A DNA stretch of 64,000 nt from Jacaranda mimosifolia (lineage: Eukaryota; Streptophyta; Magnoliopsida; Lamiales; Bignoniaceae): the NCBI GenBank assembly GCA_018894105.1, contig CM032129.1, positions 30,955,468 to 31,019,467 of the forward strand. Reading direction: 5' to 3'. The translations under genes were made by a program, and so were the position numbers. Positions 45,333-58,115 of the stretch are shown piece by piece (the stretch's first letter is position 1; every line of letters begins with the position of its first letter). The notes below the pieces were generated by a model. The model had not been told where the DNA came from and made no database searches. It saw only the letters and a list, made by a program, of their open reading frames with translations.

Positions 45333-45751
45333 TGATGTCGTAAGAAATGACAATCAATATATTTGTCGATGGTCGAAAGGTCGACCAAAGATGGGAGCTC
45401 GGGCGAGCGTTTTCTAGGCTTAAGGGTTTATCTAGGTAGAGATGCGTAGGTCGTTAGGTATGGAGATATGATGTATGGGTGGGCATCTGATCTCATCCGA
45501 AAAGTCCCCATTACAATAAATGAGGGGGTATTTATAGTTAACGGTTCATTTGGCAAGGTACTGTGGGATCCATGTGTCTATCTTCAAAAGCGTAGAGGTG
45601 GCTACCTTGGATGGTCAAGATCTTTCTGGGTCAGGGACCCGGGTTGGGAGGTTGGATTTACCTATTTCACAAAGACGCAGTTCATGAGGCTATTTTAGGA
45701 TTTTAAGTAAGAATAAGGGCATTTTGATCTTTCAATAATTCTTCTTTATCA
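45333..45751 (-). repeat. 3' LTR of the Tat element
   Basis: The 419-bp LTR begins TGATGTCGTAAG and ends CTTCTTTATCA on the plus strand, with terminal TGAT/ATCA. It equals the other LTR in length without a gap. Confidence 0.93.
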
Positions 45752-45760
45752 TTTTCCCCC
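45752..45760 (-). other. polypurine tract
   Basis: GGGGGAAAA on the minus strand directly abuts the 3' LTR, the expected plus-strand priming site of reverse transcription. Confidence 0.75.
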
Positions 45761-45878
45761 AACTTTCTTGTTTATGACATAGGTATCCATGAATGAGGAA
45801 GTTGATCTATGTCGTTGATCTCAAAGGTCGCTCTCCGCTGGCCGTTAGATCCTTTCACGCATTCCGGGTAATATCCCT

Positions 45879-45886
45879 TATAAATA
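45879..45886 (+). promoter_or_regulatory. TATA box upstream of the antisense ORF (full element)
   Basis: TATAAATA on the plus strand, just inside the 3' LTR, lies about 290 nt upstream of ATG 46167. It mirrors the arrangement in the fragment at 41963-41970 and would drive transcription opposite to pol. Confidence 0.45.
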
Positions 45887-46166
45887 GATAACCCCCATCT
45901 TATTTTATTCATTCATTTCGTAACTCACATATTGCCCCTTTAGATTGAAAACCTCGACCTTTATACCAAAAGGAGTCTCTATTCATTTTCAACCAATAGT
46001 TGTCTTAATAGGCGTCGGTTGCTCGACCTTTTCACCTGTAGCTTGCTTTCCTCTCTATTGGAGACAATCAATAAGCAAATAGGTGTCAACTCTCAATCTT
46101 TAGATTTTTGCTTTGTATCAATTGCTTATTTTTTGCAATTATTTTATTTATTGCTCGACCTGTTTC

Positions 46167-48534
46167 ATGGCTGAAAGCTCTCAACCCCCTTTTTCACCTT
46201 CTCCTTCCCTTCCAGGGAATAGAGGTAGTAGTAGTAACAGTAGCTCCTCCTCTTCTTCCTCTTTATCTTCAAGCTCTGACCAAAGTGGTCGTGAGGTGGG
46301 GATACCCCACGGCTTCTTCATCGATCCTAATGATGAAAACGACCCCCTTCAAGCTCCCAGCAAAATAAGTCCCAAAGTTTTCTCTACTCTTCGCAATAAA
46401 TTCTTTATACTAGAGAGTTACAAAATAATAATGCCTCAAGTTGGGCAAAAGATGTGCCGGCCCCCGTCAAACTGCCTAGCCTTCCATTGGCATATTCTAG
46501 AAGCTGTGTTGAGGCTCCTAATCTCCTAACCTCTGGCTAATATCATTAGAATGTTTGGTGTCCGCCCAACCTAATTAGTGCCTAATTCCATTTGCAATAT
46601 TATTGGCTTCCTTATCATCATGCGGTATTTTAATGTTGAGCCCTCTTTCGCTAACTTCTGGTACCTTTTTCACGTGAACCCCACAACTCATTCGGGAGTT
46701 CGGGGCTTTATCAGAGTTTTAAGTTTCTGACCAACCTCCCGAGCTCTATCGGTTCTTGGTGTAATAAATGGGACTATATCGAGGCTCCTCCACATAACCC
46801 GCGGAACGTCCTTCGTGAGTGGCAAGACAAAAAATCAACCTTTTCATTTAACAACGAACCTTCTTGGGATGAAGGTTTTGCGATCTCCTAACTGCTTACT
46901 GGTTCGACTTCTAGATTTTGTTAAGTGAGAAGGATCTTTCTCCTGTTAGGCTTCGACCTAGGAAGACGCTTGGTAATTATGGCTATTTTCCTCTTGTTAT
47001 TCTCACCTCCTAACCTTATTCTTACTTGTTTTTCTTTTGCAGAGATGATAACTCTTAAGGCGATGATGGCCAACTTAATGAAACAAAAGAAGGCCAAGAT
47101 CACAGCAGCCAAAAAGCGTAAGAAAGACGAGGGAGCTTCTATTATTGCCCCCGATGAGGGTTCCGAGCCTGTCGACCTTTCCGACGACAAGATCTTAGCT
47201 TCAATGGGTGCTAACACCCAGCATATTGTTGGTTTGGTCCCTTTAGATCCATCTCCACTTCAAACCATACCTCCGACCTCTAAGGAGTTAGCCATCATGG
47301 ACTTACCGATGGGCGAGCATGTTGAAAATCTCTCGGTGGACAAAGGAAAGAAAAAGATGGGGGCCGAGCCATCCTCAGATAGTCACTCCACACAGTCTAT
47401 TGGCTAGACCAGATGTATTAAACATCAACGTGGCATCGGAGTGCCTACCAGTTTGCACGCTCATTTATCGACGACCATTCCACCCCCTTCAGCCATTTTC
47501 CCAATTGGAAATGAGGCCCTAGAAGGGACACATCGGCTGCCTCATAGGTTGGAGGTCTTGCGCCTCGCTGCACACCAAAACGCCTCTGTATCTCGACCTT
47601 TTGCCAACATTACTTCTATTCTGGGGCAACGAGGTCGGAGGTGGATCCTATGACCTCTACAATAACATGCTTTGCAACCAGGATCAAGCCATGTTAATGT
47701 CCACACATTTTTGCCTGGCCGAGGAGTATTTTGCCCACGATTTTATGTAGGTGAGTTTTTCCTAGTTTGACCTCTTCTTTATTTGTTTTAGTTTTACCCT
47801 GTATAGATCACTCTCTTGAAAGTTGTAACCCCCCTTTTTGTTTTGGTTTTTCATAAGCTGCTACTTTCGCTCGTCAAATAGCTCTTCAGTGTACTTTCTT
47901 TCGTGATCGTTGGGTAGTTGTTGATGCGCAACTCACTAATCAACAGGAAGAGGAAGAGAATTTGAAGAAAGAGATTGCAGCTCGCAATTTCGTCGATATC
48001 GAGAGGAATTGTTAGGTGGAGCTTTTGAAGAAAGAGGTTGTATACATGAAAACCAAGCTATTGTCATCCCAGGACGACATCAAAGAATTATCCTCTCAGC
48101 TGGAGGTCGTGAAGAAAACAGAGCTCAATGCGGGTTGAAAGAAAGGACTAGAGGAATATCTGACCTCGGCTTCCTTCAAAAAGCAACTCCATGATGCCTG
48201 ACACGCCTGGGTGAGGGATTTCATGCAATCCCAAGTCTTTACCTTGGCTATGGCTCAAAAAGCAAGTACCGAAGGTCTTGACAACTTCTTCAAGTGTCAG
48301 TTTCAACTGGAGAAGTTGGGCGGATTGAAAGATGGTTTCGATGTCGACCTCCTCGACCCTAGCAAATCGAAGACCTTGAGGATTAACCTGATGTCCCAAT
48401 GCCAAACCTCACTAAAGAGGAGTTTGCGTACCTCTTTCAGGAGTTGTCAAACCCTGGAGGCGAGGTTCCTGCAACATTGGAAGCTGGACCAGGCGATGCT
48501 CCTGCGACATCGGGGGTTGGACCTTCTAGTGTGA
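46167..48534 (+). pseudogene. antisense ORF of the Tat element (PF04195-like), decayed
   Basis: ATG 46167 opens MAESSQPPFSPSPSLPGNRG and a poly-Ser tract. It continues with CLAFHWHILEAVLRL and, across stops and frameshifts, NSICNIIGFLIIMRYFNVEP and HVNPTTHSGVRGF, which is the PF04195 core. A spacer follows (46950-47060, possible intron ending TTTTGCAG at about 47042), then a Lys-rich segment (KAKITAAKKRKKDEGAS). A coiled-coil C-terminal part (LLKKEVVYMKTKLLSSQDDI, 48016-48085) runs on to about 48534. Proteins of this type are known only from retroelements, and their role is unknown. Confidence 0.7.
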
Positions 48535-49336
48535 CCCCCACACCATGAAGGTGGCCCCGAGCCTGTTTTGACTTTTCATTTAATGTTTGGCACGTCGACC
48601 CAATTTTTGATAGTATAATTGTATAATTGGTCGAGTTACTTTATCTCTTTGTGTATGTTGCAACCTACATTAAGATCTACCAATTCTGTAAATAGGTTGC
48701 ATTTTAGTTGAGCGTTAAGATGAAACATTAAATGAAAATATCCTATTTTTGATCAAATGGTTTTCTTTTGCTTGCGACCTTTTTGCTTTCTTCTTCTTAC
48801 ATTGCAAGTATAAATAAGTATCGTGTATTTATCCTCACGACGCGTCGTAGCGTCGTTAACTTTCATATTGCGAATTGAGACTTCTACCCTTTACCCTTTT
48901 CCATGTTGGGATTGTTAGACCCCCGTATTTCGATTTTCTATCTTTGAGGTGGCTTTGGACCTCTCGACCTTTTTCAGGTCGCATTTTAATTTTGTGTCTT
49001 TGAGGTGACCTTAGACCTCTTGACTTTTTTCAGGTCGCATTTAATTTTGTCTTTGAGGTGAATTTGGACATCTCGACCTTTTTCAAGTCTCGAATATCTT
49101 ATGTGGTGGCATCGGACCTCTCAACCTTTTCCATGTCATCTTGGGGTATCTCGCGACCAGTCACAACAGTTGGAAGAGAACATTAGTTACATATATATTC
49201 ATGATAGCCTTACAATTTAGGACATACAAGTTACATAGTGATTTGCAAAACAAAAAGTAGGACAACATGTTCAAACATAGAACTTTTTTAGATTCTGTAT
49301 TCCCCATGGCCGTGGAAGCTCTTTCCCATCAAGAGA

Positions 49337-52300
49337 TTATAACCTGTATGCTCCGTTCTTCATTATCGTCACAACCTTGAAAGGTCCTTCCCAATTTGGG
49401 TCCAGCTTGCCTACATGTTGGGATACTTTGGCTTTCTTCAAGACCAAGTCTCCTATCTCTATACTCCTCACCTTTATATGTTTGTTATAAGCTTTTGCCA
49501 TCTGTCTTTTCTGCAACATCGTCCTCCTTGCTGCCATTTCTCTGGCTTCCTGAATGACATCCAGGTTGAAAACTCTGTCCTCGACGTTGCCCTCATGGTT
49601 GAATTCCTGAACTCTAAGGGTTTTCATCCTAATCTCTGCTAGGATAACTGCTTCCGACCCATAAACCATTCTAAATGGTGTCTCAAATGTCGGAACCCTT
49701 GGGGTCGTCCTATACACCCACAACATCCCTGGCATCTAATCTACCCATGCACCTTTCGCACCATTTAACCTCTTTTTTAAGTTGTCCAAGAGGGTTTTGT
49801 TCGTCTTTTCTATTTGACCATTGGCATGCTGGTGCCCTACAGACATAAAATTCTATTGTATTTTCATCTTCTTACACCAATCCAAGATCTTTTTGTCCTG
49901 AAATTGCACATCATTATCTGAAATGAGGATCCTGGGTATCCCAAAATGGCACACGATATTCCTCCACAAGAAATTCATGACCTCTATTTTCGATATCTTG
50001 ACCATAGCTTCTGCCTCAACCCACTTGCTGAAATACTCTACCGCAACGATGATAAATCTTTTCTGACCTCTAGCAGGAGGGAACGATCCAATAATGTCTA
50101 TCCCCCACATATCGAACAGATAGGTGACTATTATCGGCTTCATTTCCGCGCTAGGTTTGTGAATCAGATTAGCATATAGTTGACACTCCTTGCACCTTTT
50201 AACAAACTCAATAGCATCTCAAACCAGTGTCGGCCAAAAATACCCCTGCTTGGCGACCTTCTGGGCTAATGTTCGACCTCCCGAATGGTTACCACAGCTT
50301 CTTTTGTGTATCTCTCTTAAGACATACTCCGTTTAGCTTGCGTCAAGACACCTCAACAACGGCCCATCATATAACTTCTTATACAATTCATCCCTCCATA
50401 TCGTGAACCTTGACGCCTATCTTTGAATTCTTCTTGCTGCTACCAACTTCGTTGGTAGGGTCTCATCTTTTAAATAAGATATGATCTACTTCTTCCACCT
50501 ATCACACTCCGACCCGTTTATCTCCGCGACCATGACTTCTTTTCCAGAGGTCTTTTGGTCGTAAATAGCAGGCTCTTCTATCGTAATTATTGTTACCTGC
50601 TTGGTTCTCAACCCATTGATCATATTAACAAACTTGGACAAAGATTCAACTCTTTTATTTTCAGCCTCCGTATATGTACCATTTGCACTCTCTCTATCTG
50701 TTGTGCCATACCTCTTACCTTTTCTAGATACCCCTTAATGGTTTCTTTTTTTGCTTCGTATGTGCCATCAAACTGATTGGCTATAAGTTGAGAGTCCGTG
50801 TATATGATGAGGTCCTTGATCTGCATCTCTTTCGCCATTCTCAATGTAGCTATAACAGCCTCATATTCTGCTTCATTATTTGTTACCTAGAACTGCAACT
50901 TCAAACCAAAATCTAGCTCATCACCCAAAGGGCTCCGAAACCACATTCCTAAACCTCCTCATTGAGACTTCAACGACCCATTGACGTGCACAATCCACCA
51001 AGCTGTCTCCAAAACGTTCACCTCAGGAGGTTGTTCGACCTTCTCTGTTCTATTATGAAATTCTATTGAAATCTCGCTTAACTCCACAGCCCATTTAACT
51101 AACTTCCAAGATAGGTCTAGCTTGTGCAATATCTCTCTTAGGGGTCGGTTGGTCAGAACTACTATGTAATGGGCTTGAAAATAAGGTCTTAACTTCCTAG
51201 CAGTTATGACCAATGTTAATACAAACCTCTCAATCTCAGAGCACCTTTTCTCTGCCCCCTGCAACACTCTACTGATGTAGTACACTGGCTTATGCTGTTT
51301 CCCCATAGCTTTTGATAACACCAAACTAACGATCTCCTCAGTTAAGACGTGTACAAATATAGTATTTCGCTTGTGAGCAGTTTCTCCAAGAAGGGTAGAG
51401 AGCTAAGATACTTTTTCAGATCTTGAAATGCCCTCTCACATTCCTTTGTCTATGTAAACTCCTTAAGGTTCCTTAAAGTTTTGAAGAATGGCAATCTTCT
51501 CTCTGCTAGTATTGCCATGAACCTTCCTAGTGCCACTATCTGACCTGCCAGTTGTTATACCTCCCAAGCGCTTTTGGGTGATGGCATCTTCAAGATAGCT
51601 TTTATCTTTTTAGGCTTGGCTTCTATTCCTCTCTCGGTTACCATGTATCCTAGAAACTTCCCACCTCTAACTCCAAAAGTACATTTCACAAGGTTAAGCT
51701 TTAGACCATACCAGCGTATGATACCGAAAGCCTCCATTAGATGTTCTATGTGTTCTTCTTCTCGCACACTTTTGACCAACATGTCGTCCACCCAGACCTC
51801 CATAGTGCGACCTATTTGATCTCTGAACATTTTATTCACTAATTGTTGGTACGTCGCCCCTGTATTTTTCAAACCAAACGGCATAACCCGGTAGCAGTAC
51901 ACTCAATTTTCAACCACAAAGGCATTTTATCCATGTCCCGAGAGCCATACGTATTTGGTGGTAACCTTGGTATGCATCCATCATGCTCAACATGGCACAC
52001 CTTGCCGTGGAGTCTACTAATGCGTCTATCCTGGGTAAAGGGTAGGAATCTTTGAGGCATGCTTTGTTTAGATCCGTATAATCCGTGCACATCCTCCACC
52101 TTTCACCTATCATGGGAACCAACATAACATTAGATAACCACTTGGTGAATTGCACCTCCACGATGAAGCCTACCTCCAATAACTTCCTGACCTCTTCCTC
52201 TATTACTCTGTTTCTCTCTACCCCAAAACTACACTTCTTTTGTCGGATAGGTTGGGCTTCGGGATCCACATTAAGGTTTTGGACAATGACCTCTGGGTCT

Positions 52301-53073
52301 ATGCCTTTGAAATCTGCTGGCCCCCATGCGAAAATGTCTACATTTTTTCTGAGAAATTCTATTATCAAAATTTCAGATTGGGAATTCATTTGCGTACCTA
52401 TCCGTATGGTTCTGATCGGGTCTCCAGGTCGGAGCTCTACCTCTCTGTGGTTGAAAGGCTCCATCCTCTTTTTCTCATTGTCTTCATGCTCAACACTTAT
52501 AGGTAGTTCCAATTGCTGACCCATTTTAATTCTTATGCTTTTTTCATCCTTCTGCACTCGTTTGGGTTTTGTTAATGAGATGTTGTAACACACCCGTGCT
52601 GCTTTCTGATCGCATCGTACGTCCCCAACTCCTGCCCTGGTTGAAAACTTCATCTTTAGGTGATATGTTGATACGATAGCTCAAAACTGATTGAGGCCTG
52701 GTCGCCTTAACACCACATTGTAGGTGAAGGGGCAATCTACCACGAGGTACGTCAACATAATTATTTTTCTCTTAAGCTTTACCCACAAGAAGGTAGAGAG
52801 GTCGACGGTTCTGAGTGGCACGACCTCTGTTCCTCCAAAACCCATCAGCAGTGTGTTGATTAGTCTGATGGTCGTGATGTCTAAATCCATTTTCTTCAAA
52901 GTGCTCATGAGTATAATATCCACAGAACTATCATTGTCCACCAATTCTACCTGCATGAAGAAATTTGCGATGTCTACAGTTATCACCATGGGATTGTCAT
53001 ACGACAATACAACCCCCTCCAGATCACTATGATCGAAGGTTATGAGCTCCGTGTCCTTTTCGACCATACACAC
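49337..53073 (-). pseudogene. pol remnant: protease, RT, RNase H (two), integrase
   Basis: On the minus strand the order is: protease 53073-52681 with VDNDSSVDII (active site D-N-D/G-S-S). RT 52653-51555 follows with WRMCTDYTDLNKAC, MDAYQGYHQIR, MPFGLKNTGATYQ and the catalytic VDDM. RNase H at 51324-50959 contains VYYISRVLQGAEKRCSEIER. A second RNase H-like part at 50844-50620 contains IYTDSQLIANQFDGTYEAKK. Integrase has WGIDIIGSF and ISDNDVQF (50143-49853), then IEKTNKTLLDNLKKR and the C-terminal part 49735-49337. Frameshifts and stops lie at about 51900, 51540, 50930 and 49737, so nothing functional is expected. Confidence 0.9.
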
Positions 53074-53090
53074 CTGAGGATTTTTCCAAT

Positions 53091-54562
53091 CTACACAGCA
53101 TACCTCTTTCTAGCATTGCGAGTGTCCTCTCCGGTAGGTCCTCCCGCTATTATGTTTATCACCCATTTCCTTGGGAGGTTATCATTATGGCCTGGGTCAT
53201 GAGCTTTGTCCACATTTTGACATTTCCAGCACTTATACCTCATGTAAGGACTACGTGATCTACTACGGGGTTCAATCTCTATCCTATTGCCATTCTCGAA
53301 AATCCCTGCATGAGTGCTGCACAAATTCCTTTAGGTTACCCTGCTTTATCAATCTTTCTATCTCATCCCTCAAGTGACGGCAATTCTCAGTATCATGCCT
53401 TTTGTCCCGATGGAAAACATAATAATATTTTGAGTTCCTCTTATTGGGTGTATCCCATTGCTTAGCTAGCCATCTTATGATGTTTGATGAGGCGATAGCA
53501 AACATGGCTTCAGTTCTAGTGGTTTTCAAGGACGTGTAATGGTCGAACTTTGGTCTAGGTGGGGACCTTCGATGGTCTTTTTCAATCGAGGTTTACCTAT
53601 CTCCTCCTTCTGCGACCTCGCTCTTGAAACAAGCTTCGATCATTCGTCATCTTTCATCACATTCATCTCCTCCTCATGCACATATCTCTTGGCCAACTCC
53701 ATCAAGGTTTTTATATCGAGAGGTGGCTCCCTGGCTAATGCAGATGCTAGTGGTCCTTTCCTAAGACCATGAATCATGATGTTGACCATTATATCCACCT
53801 TGAGATCGTGAACCTCCAAGACCTCGTTGTTGAAGCCGCTCATGAATGCTCGCAAGGTCTCATCTTCTTTTTGTCTGATGGTGAACAGGTATGTTGCTGG
53901 CTTTTTAGACTTTTTCTTGCTAGCAAAGTGGTATAAGAACTTCCTGCACAGCTGGTCATACGTCACTATGGTTCTCGGGACCAAAGAGGTAAACCATTCT
54001 TGCGCTTTACCATATAAGTTGGTAATAAACACCCTACAATTATGGCATCTGATAACCCGTATAGTTGCATCACGTGCTCAAATACTGTTAAGTGCTCATG
54101 AGGGTTGGAATTTCCCTCATATCTCAAAAGTTTGGGTATCTTAAATCCCATTGGCACTGTTTCCATTAGGATTTCTGCACCAAAGGGAGAGCCTCTCTTT
54201 TGTAGAGTGGATCCCTGTTGTTCTTTTTCCCCCATCTTATATAGCTTTCTACTCAGTTGTTCCATGTGATCACTGATCTCTTGTACCTCTGTAGAAGCCT
54301 TGCTTCTTGCATGTTTCCCTATGGTCCTCCCACCTTTGTTCACATGCGTGCTTGTAGCTATTTCATCCAACACCTTTCGATGACTTTCGTCCTCTTCCGA
54401 ATCTCCTTTGCTTCCCACTACCTTCATCCTCCTATCTTGATCAAAAGGCTCATCTCGGAATAACTGCCTCGGGAACAAAGGTCGCGGAACTGTTGCTACT
54501 GCCGCCAACCTCTCTTCCACAACTCGATTTGTCATTGTTTCGATCAAAGCCTGTAACGTCAA
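53091..54562 (-). pseudogene. gag remnant of the Tat element
   Basis: The frame starts at 54562 (MTLQALIETMTNRVVEERL). It carries the capsid region YEGNSNPHEHLTVFEHVMQL, then after a frameshift near 54045 VFITNLYGKAQEWFTSLVP, FLYHFASKKK and LAKRYVHEEE. A third piece (53529-53284) has FHRDKRHDTENCRHLRDEIE, the nucleocapsid-like segment typical of Tat gag, and 53324-53091 leads into protease. It is broken by at least two frameshifts. Confidence 0.88.
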
Positions 54563-54716
54563 TCACGTGATCCTTATTACCGATTTAGGTTGGCCTGTCG
54601 GAGGTGTCTGCTACAGCAAAGGTGAGTTGGTCTGAATTTTCGGTGTCTCCATGTTCTTACTAGGTGTTGTTGCTATATACCCTTCCACGCCTAGGATACA
54701 AAACACTCAATCAAAT

Positions 54717-54736
54717 TTCCTACAAATGGCGTCTAC
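54717..54736 (-). other. primer-binding site region of the Tat element
   Basis: On the minus strand GTAGACGCCATTTGTAGGAA follows the 5' LTR. It resembles the GGCGCC-type PBS common in this lineage but with several transitions, in keeping with the age of the copy. Confidence 0.6.
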
Positions 54737-55155
54737 TAATGTCGCAAGAAATGACAATTATTATATTTATCGATGGTCGAAAGGTCGACTAAAGATGGGA
54801 GCTCGGTTGTGCATTTTCTGGGTTGAAGGGTTTATCTAAGCAGAGGTACGTAGTTCGTTAGGTAGGGAGATATGATATATGGGTGGGTGTCTGATCTCAT
54901 TCGAAAAGTCCTTATTGCAATACATAAGGGGGTATTTATAGTTAACAGTTCATTTGGCAAGGTACTGTGGGATCTATGTATCCATTTTCATGAGCGTACA
55001 AGTGGCCACCTTAGACGATCAAGATCTTTTCGAGTTAGGGACCCGAGTTAGGTGGTCGGGTTGACCCATTTCACAAAGATGCGGATCATGAGGCTATTTT
55101 GGGATTATGAGTAAATATAAGGGCATTTTGATCTTTCAATAATTCTTCCTTATCA
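54737..55155 (-). repeat. 5' LTR of the Tat element
   Basis: At 419 bp it has the same length as its partner. The plus-strand start is TAATGTCG (TG mutated to TA) and the end CTTCCTTATCA. The shared block TATTTATAGTTAAC is on the plus strand; transcription of the element runs to the left. Confidence 0.93.
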
Positions 55156-56381
55156 TATTGCTTTGTGGATGCCATTTTTTACAATTTGATAACTAGCAAA
55201 ATTTTTCCAAATAAATGGTGACGGATACTTAAAGTGCAAGATGTATGTGACTATGAAAAAAATATAATATTAGCGATTAAAAAGGTAATAATATAAAAGT
55301 TATTACTAGCGATATATATACATTGGGTGACAATAAGTAATGCTTTTTAAGTGACAATAATTTTTCTTTTGTCACAATATATTAATTTGGCTTAAAAGTG
55401 ACAAATAATATTTTAATTATCATGATTAATAATTAGCTACATTTCTATAAAGAGAACTTAGTAACAATGCAAATTATCACTATGAGTAATATTTTTATTA
55501 ATCTTTCATAATATCAAATTATATTAAAACTTAATTATGAGCAACACTTATTTCATAACGAAGCTGATAATATTGAAGAAAAGTGCATAATTTTTGTAAC
55601 TAAGTATATATCAATTTTTTTAATATGAAAATATTAGTTTTGATTAATTTTTCAATAACTAAATTATATAAATTGTATGTCAATCTTACTACTGGCAATT
55701 TATCATGCAATATTAGCTAGGCAATAAAATTAGAATTCTTTTTGAATTAATAGACACAATATTTATTCGTGTGATTAGAATATTATTCATACACTAATAT
55801 GTTCAGAACCCAATATGCATATTTCAATTTTAAAATTATTAATAATATAAAATTTCAGGATTTTACCAAGTAAAAAGTTGCAAATAATTTTTAGGTTTAT
55901 TAAATTTACTTAAATTTTTTGAATGTATCTATTTTAATTGTACCTAAACCTCTTGTAGACCCACTTAAGCCCATGTTGAAGTCAAAATTAATTAAACTCA
56001 TTTATCCCAATCCATTTAAATTCATTCTAAAATTCTAAACCCCAATTCAACCCAAAACTATATAAGCTGGTTTTCGCCCATAAGCTCAAACCCTCTCTAA
56101 CCCTGGCCCAAAGGAGCCCAAATGCTTTGGTTGGTACAATAGAATAGACCATGAGCCATGGCTCATTGCTCTTGACAATGCAATTGGTTTGAATGGGTTT
56201 TGTTTTGCTAATTAGTAAAGTCAAAAATTGCAAAAGGTAATGCCAAATAGTGCTTATTTTAGTGCAAATATGTTGAATTGTTAAATAACTTAAAAGGCTT
56301 CAAACACAAGAAAACCACTGGATTCTATGTTTAAATTAATTAATTAGCTACGCTTTTTCTAGAACCAAGTTAATATTTAAT
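55156..56381. other. continuation of the POE1 C flank, then D upstream flank
   Basis: 55156-56100 resumes the flank cut by the retrotransposon and matches 34762-35690. 56150-56375 matches 36230-36440. No gene is seen. Confidence 0.75.
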
Positions 56382-58115
56382 GGAAAAAATACAAAATTGA
56401 TCCTGTAACTTGACCCTACTTGCAAAGTAGGACTTTAACTTTTCGAGCAGCAAAATTGATACACTACCTTTAAAATTTTGAGGATAAATTCAACCCGAAT
56501 CACATTTGTCACTAGCCAGTGTCTATGTGGCAGTTGATTTGGCGATACGTCAGTCCAGACATTCTCATATCTCCTGCATGACATATGATGTGACAATTAA
56601 AATTGCCACATCAACACATTTATTATACTTGGACAAAAAAGAAAAAAAAAATTGCACAAAAAACCAAAAACCAAATGCAACAAAAACAAAAAAATATACA
56701 TATAATATATATCTATATCTATATCTATATATATAATATAAAACCCTTCCCAAGACTCTGCCTCCTCCTCAGTACTCCTAAACCCTAACATGCTTCCATG
56801 GCAGCCATGGCCATCGCAGCTATGCACACTGGCCAGATCCGGTCACTGGCTGCCATGGCCAATATGACTTTTTTTTTTTTTTTCTTTTGTTTCTTTTGTT
56901 TCTGCTGACAGTCAAGGCTGCCATGGTCATCGGCTAGGTAGCTGGGCTGTCGATGGCGTTGTTTGGCTTGGGGGGGGAAGAATGGTGGGGGAGGGGAGAT
57001 AAATATACTAAATTATATATTATAAATACATATTATATTATATTATATTATATATAATAATATACTATCCATATTTTTTTAATATTTTTTCACAAAAAAT
57101 ATATTGAAATTTTATTTGAACCGTCGATATCTTAAGGATGAAATCCAACGGTTTTATAAATGAAGGTATAATTATCTTTTTATACACAAAAATTCACACT
57201 TAGTCGCACACATCTGCTCGTGAGTTACACCAATACTTTTAGGGGTGTTTATTGCATGATTTTCAAAAATATAAGAAAGTTGTTTGTATAATTAAGAGGA
57301 TAAATTTAAATTTTTATTATTTAATTTGTGTTTTATTATATTTGATTTAATAAATAAAATATATTTATATTAAATTGGACTATTTTAGATATATTCATGA
57401 TTTTAATATTACTATATAATTTTGAATTATATAGTTAAGAGGATAGACTTAAATTTTTATAGTTTAATTTCTATTTCATTTTTAATTTGATAAATAAATT
57501 CAAAAAATATAATTATATTTATTATTTTAACATTATTAAATATACAACTAATAATATTAAAATTATATGGCTTAAAGTGATAAATTATATTTTTAAAAAT
57601 TTTTAGATGATAAAATCGTATCAAGTAAAATCTTATAAATTTGAAGGATATTTGATATTTTAAATTTTGATGTGTAAGTTTTAAATTTTTTAGAATTCAA
57701 TTGCAATTAATTTGATGATTTGGCAAGTGAGATATATGTGTGTATGTATGTACATATGTATATATACATATAAGTATATAAATTATTTTTCAAGATTTTT
57801 TTTTATTTTTTGGTTTTTTTTTTGCATTTGTTTTTTTTTGTGCCATTTTTTTTTTGTCCAAGTGTAATAAATGTGCTGATGTGGCAGGTTTAATTGCCAC
57901 ATCATACGCCATGCAGGAGAGAGGAGAATGTTTGAACTAATGTGGTGCCAAATCAGCTGTCACGTAAACATAGGCCGATGAAAAATGTAATTCGGGCCGA
58001 ATTTGTCCTCAAATTGTCAAATTTTTAAAGGTAGTGTACTAATTTTGCTACCCAAAAAGTTAAAGTCCTACTTTGTTAGTAGTGTCAAGTTATAGGACCA
58101 AATTTGTATTTTTCC
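56382..58115. mobile_element. Mutator-like element with GC-rich interior, copy 1
   Basis: The ends GGAAAAAATACAAAATTGATC and GACCAAATTTGTATTTTTCC are inverted repeats. Further mirrored blocks (AAAGTAGGACTTTAACTTTT and its inverse, GCCACATCA/TGTGGCA) extend the TIRs to about 250 bp. The flanks hold degenerate 9-bp copies of the site seen once at 36445 (TATTTTATT). Between 56755 and 56995 is a GC-rich stretch (GCTGCCATGGCCAATATG) foreign to the AT-rich surroundings, possibly captured host DNA. No open frame of note. Confidence 0.8.

Larger units (their letters stand above)
45333..55155 (-). mobile_element. Tat-lineage Ty3/Gypsy LTR retrotransposon, full length
   Basis: The 9.8-kb element is flanked by a 5-bp duplication TATTG (45328-45332, 55156-55160). 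The flank of POE1 B (about 34762) shows the uninterrupted site. The minus-strand order is LTR, PBS, gag, protease, reverse transcriptase, RNase H, a second RNase H-like region, integrase, a long spacer with an ORF in antisense, polypurine tract and LTR. A second (archaeal-type) RNase H and an antisense ORF are hallmarks of the Tat lineage. All frames carry stops or frameshifts. By hand count the LTRs differ at about 60 of 419 positions, mostly transitions, so the insertion is old. Confidence 0.93.
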
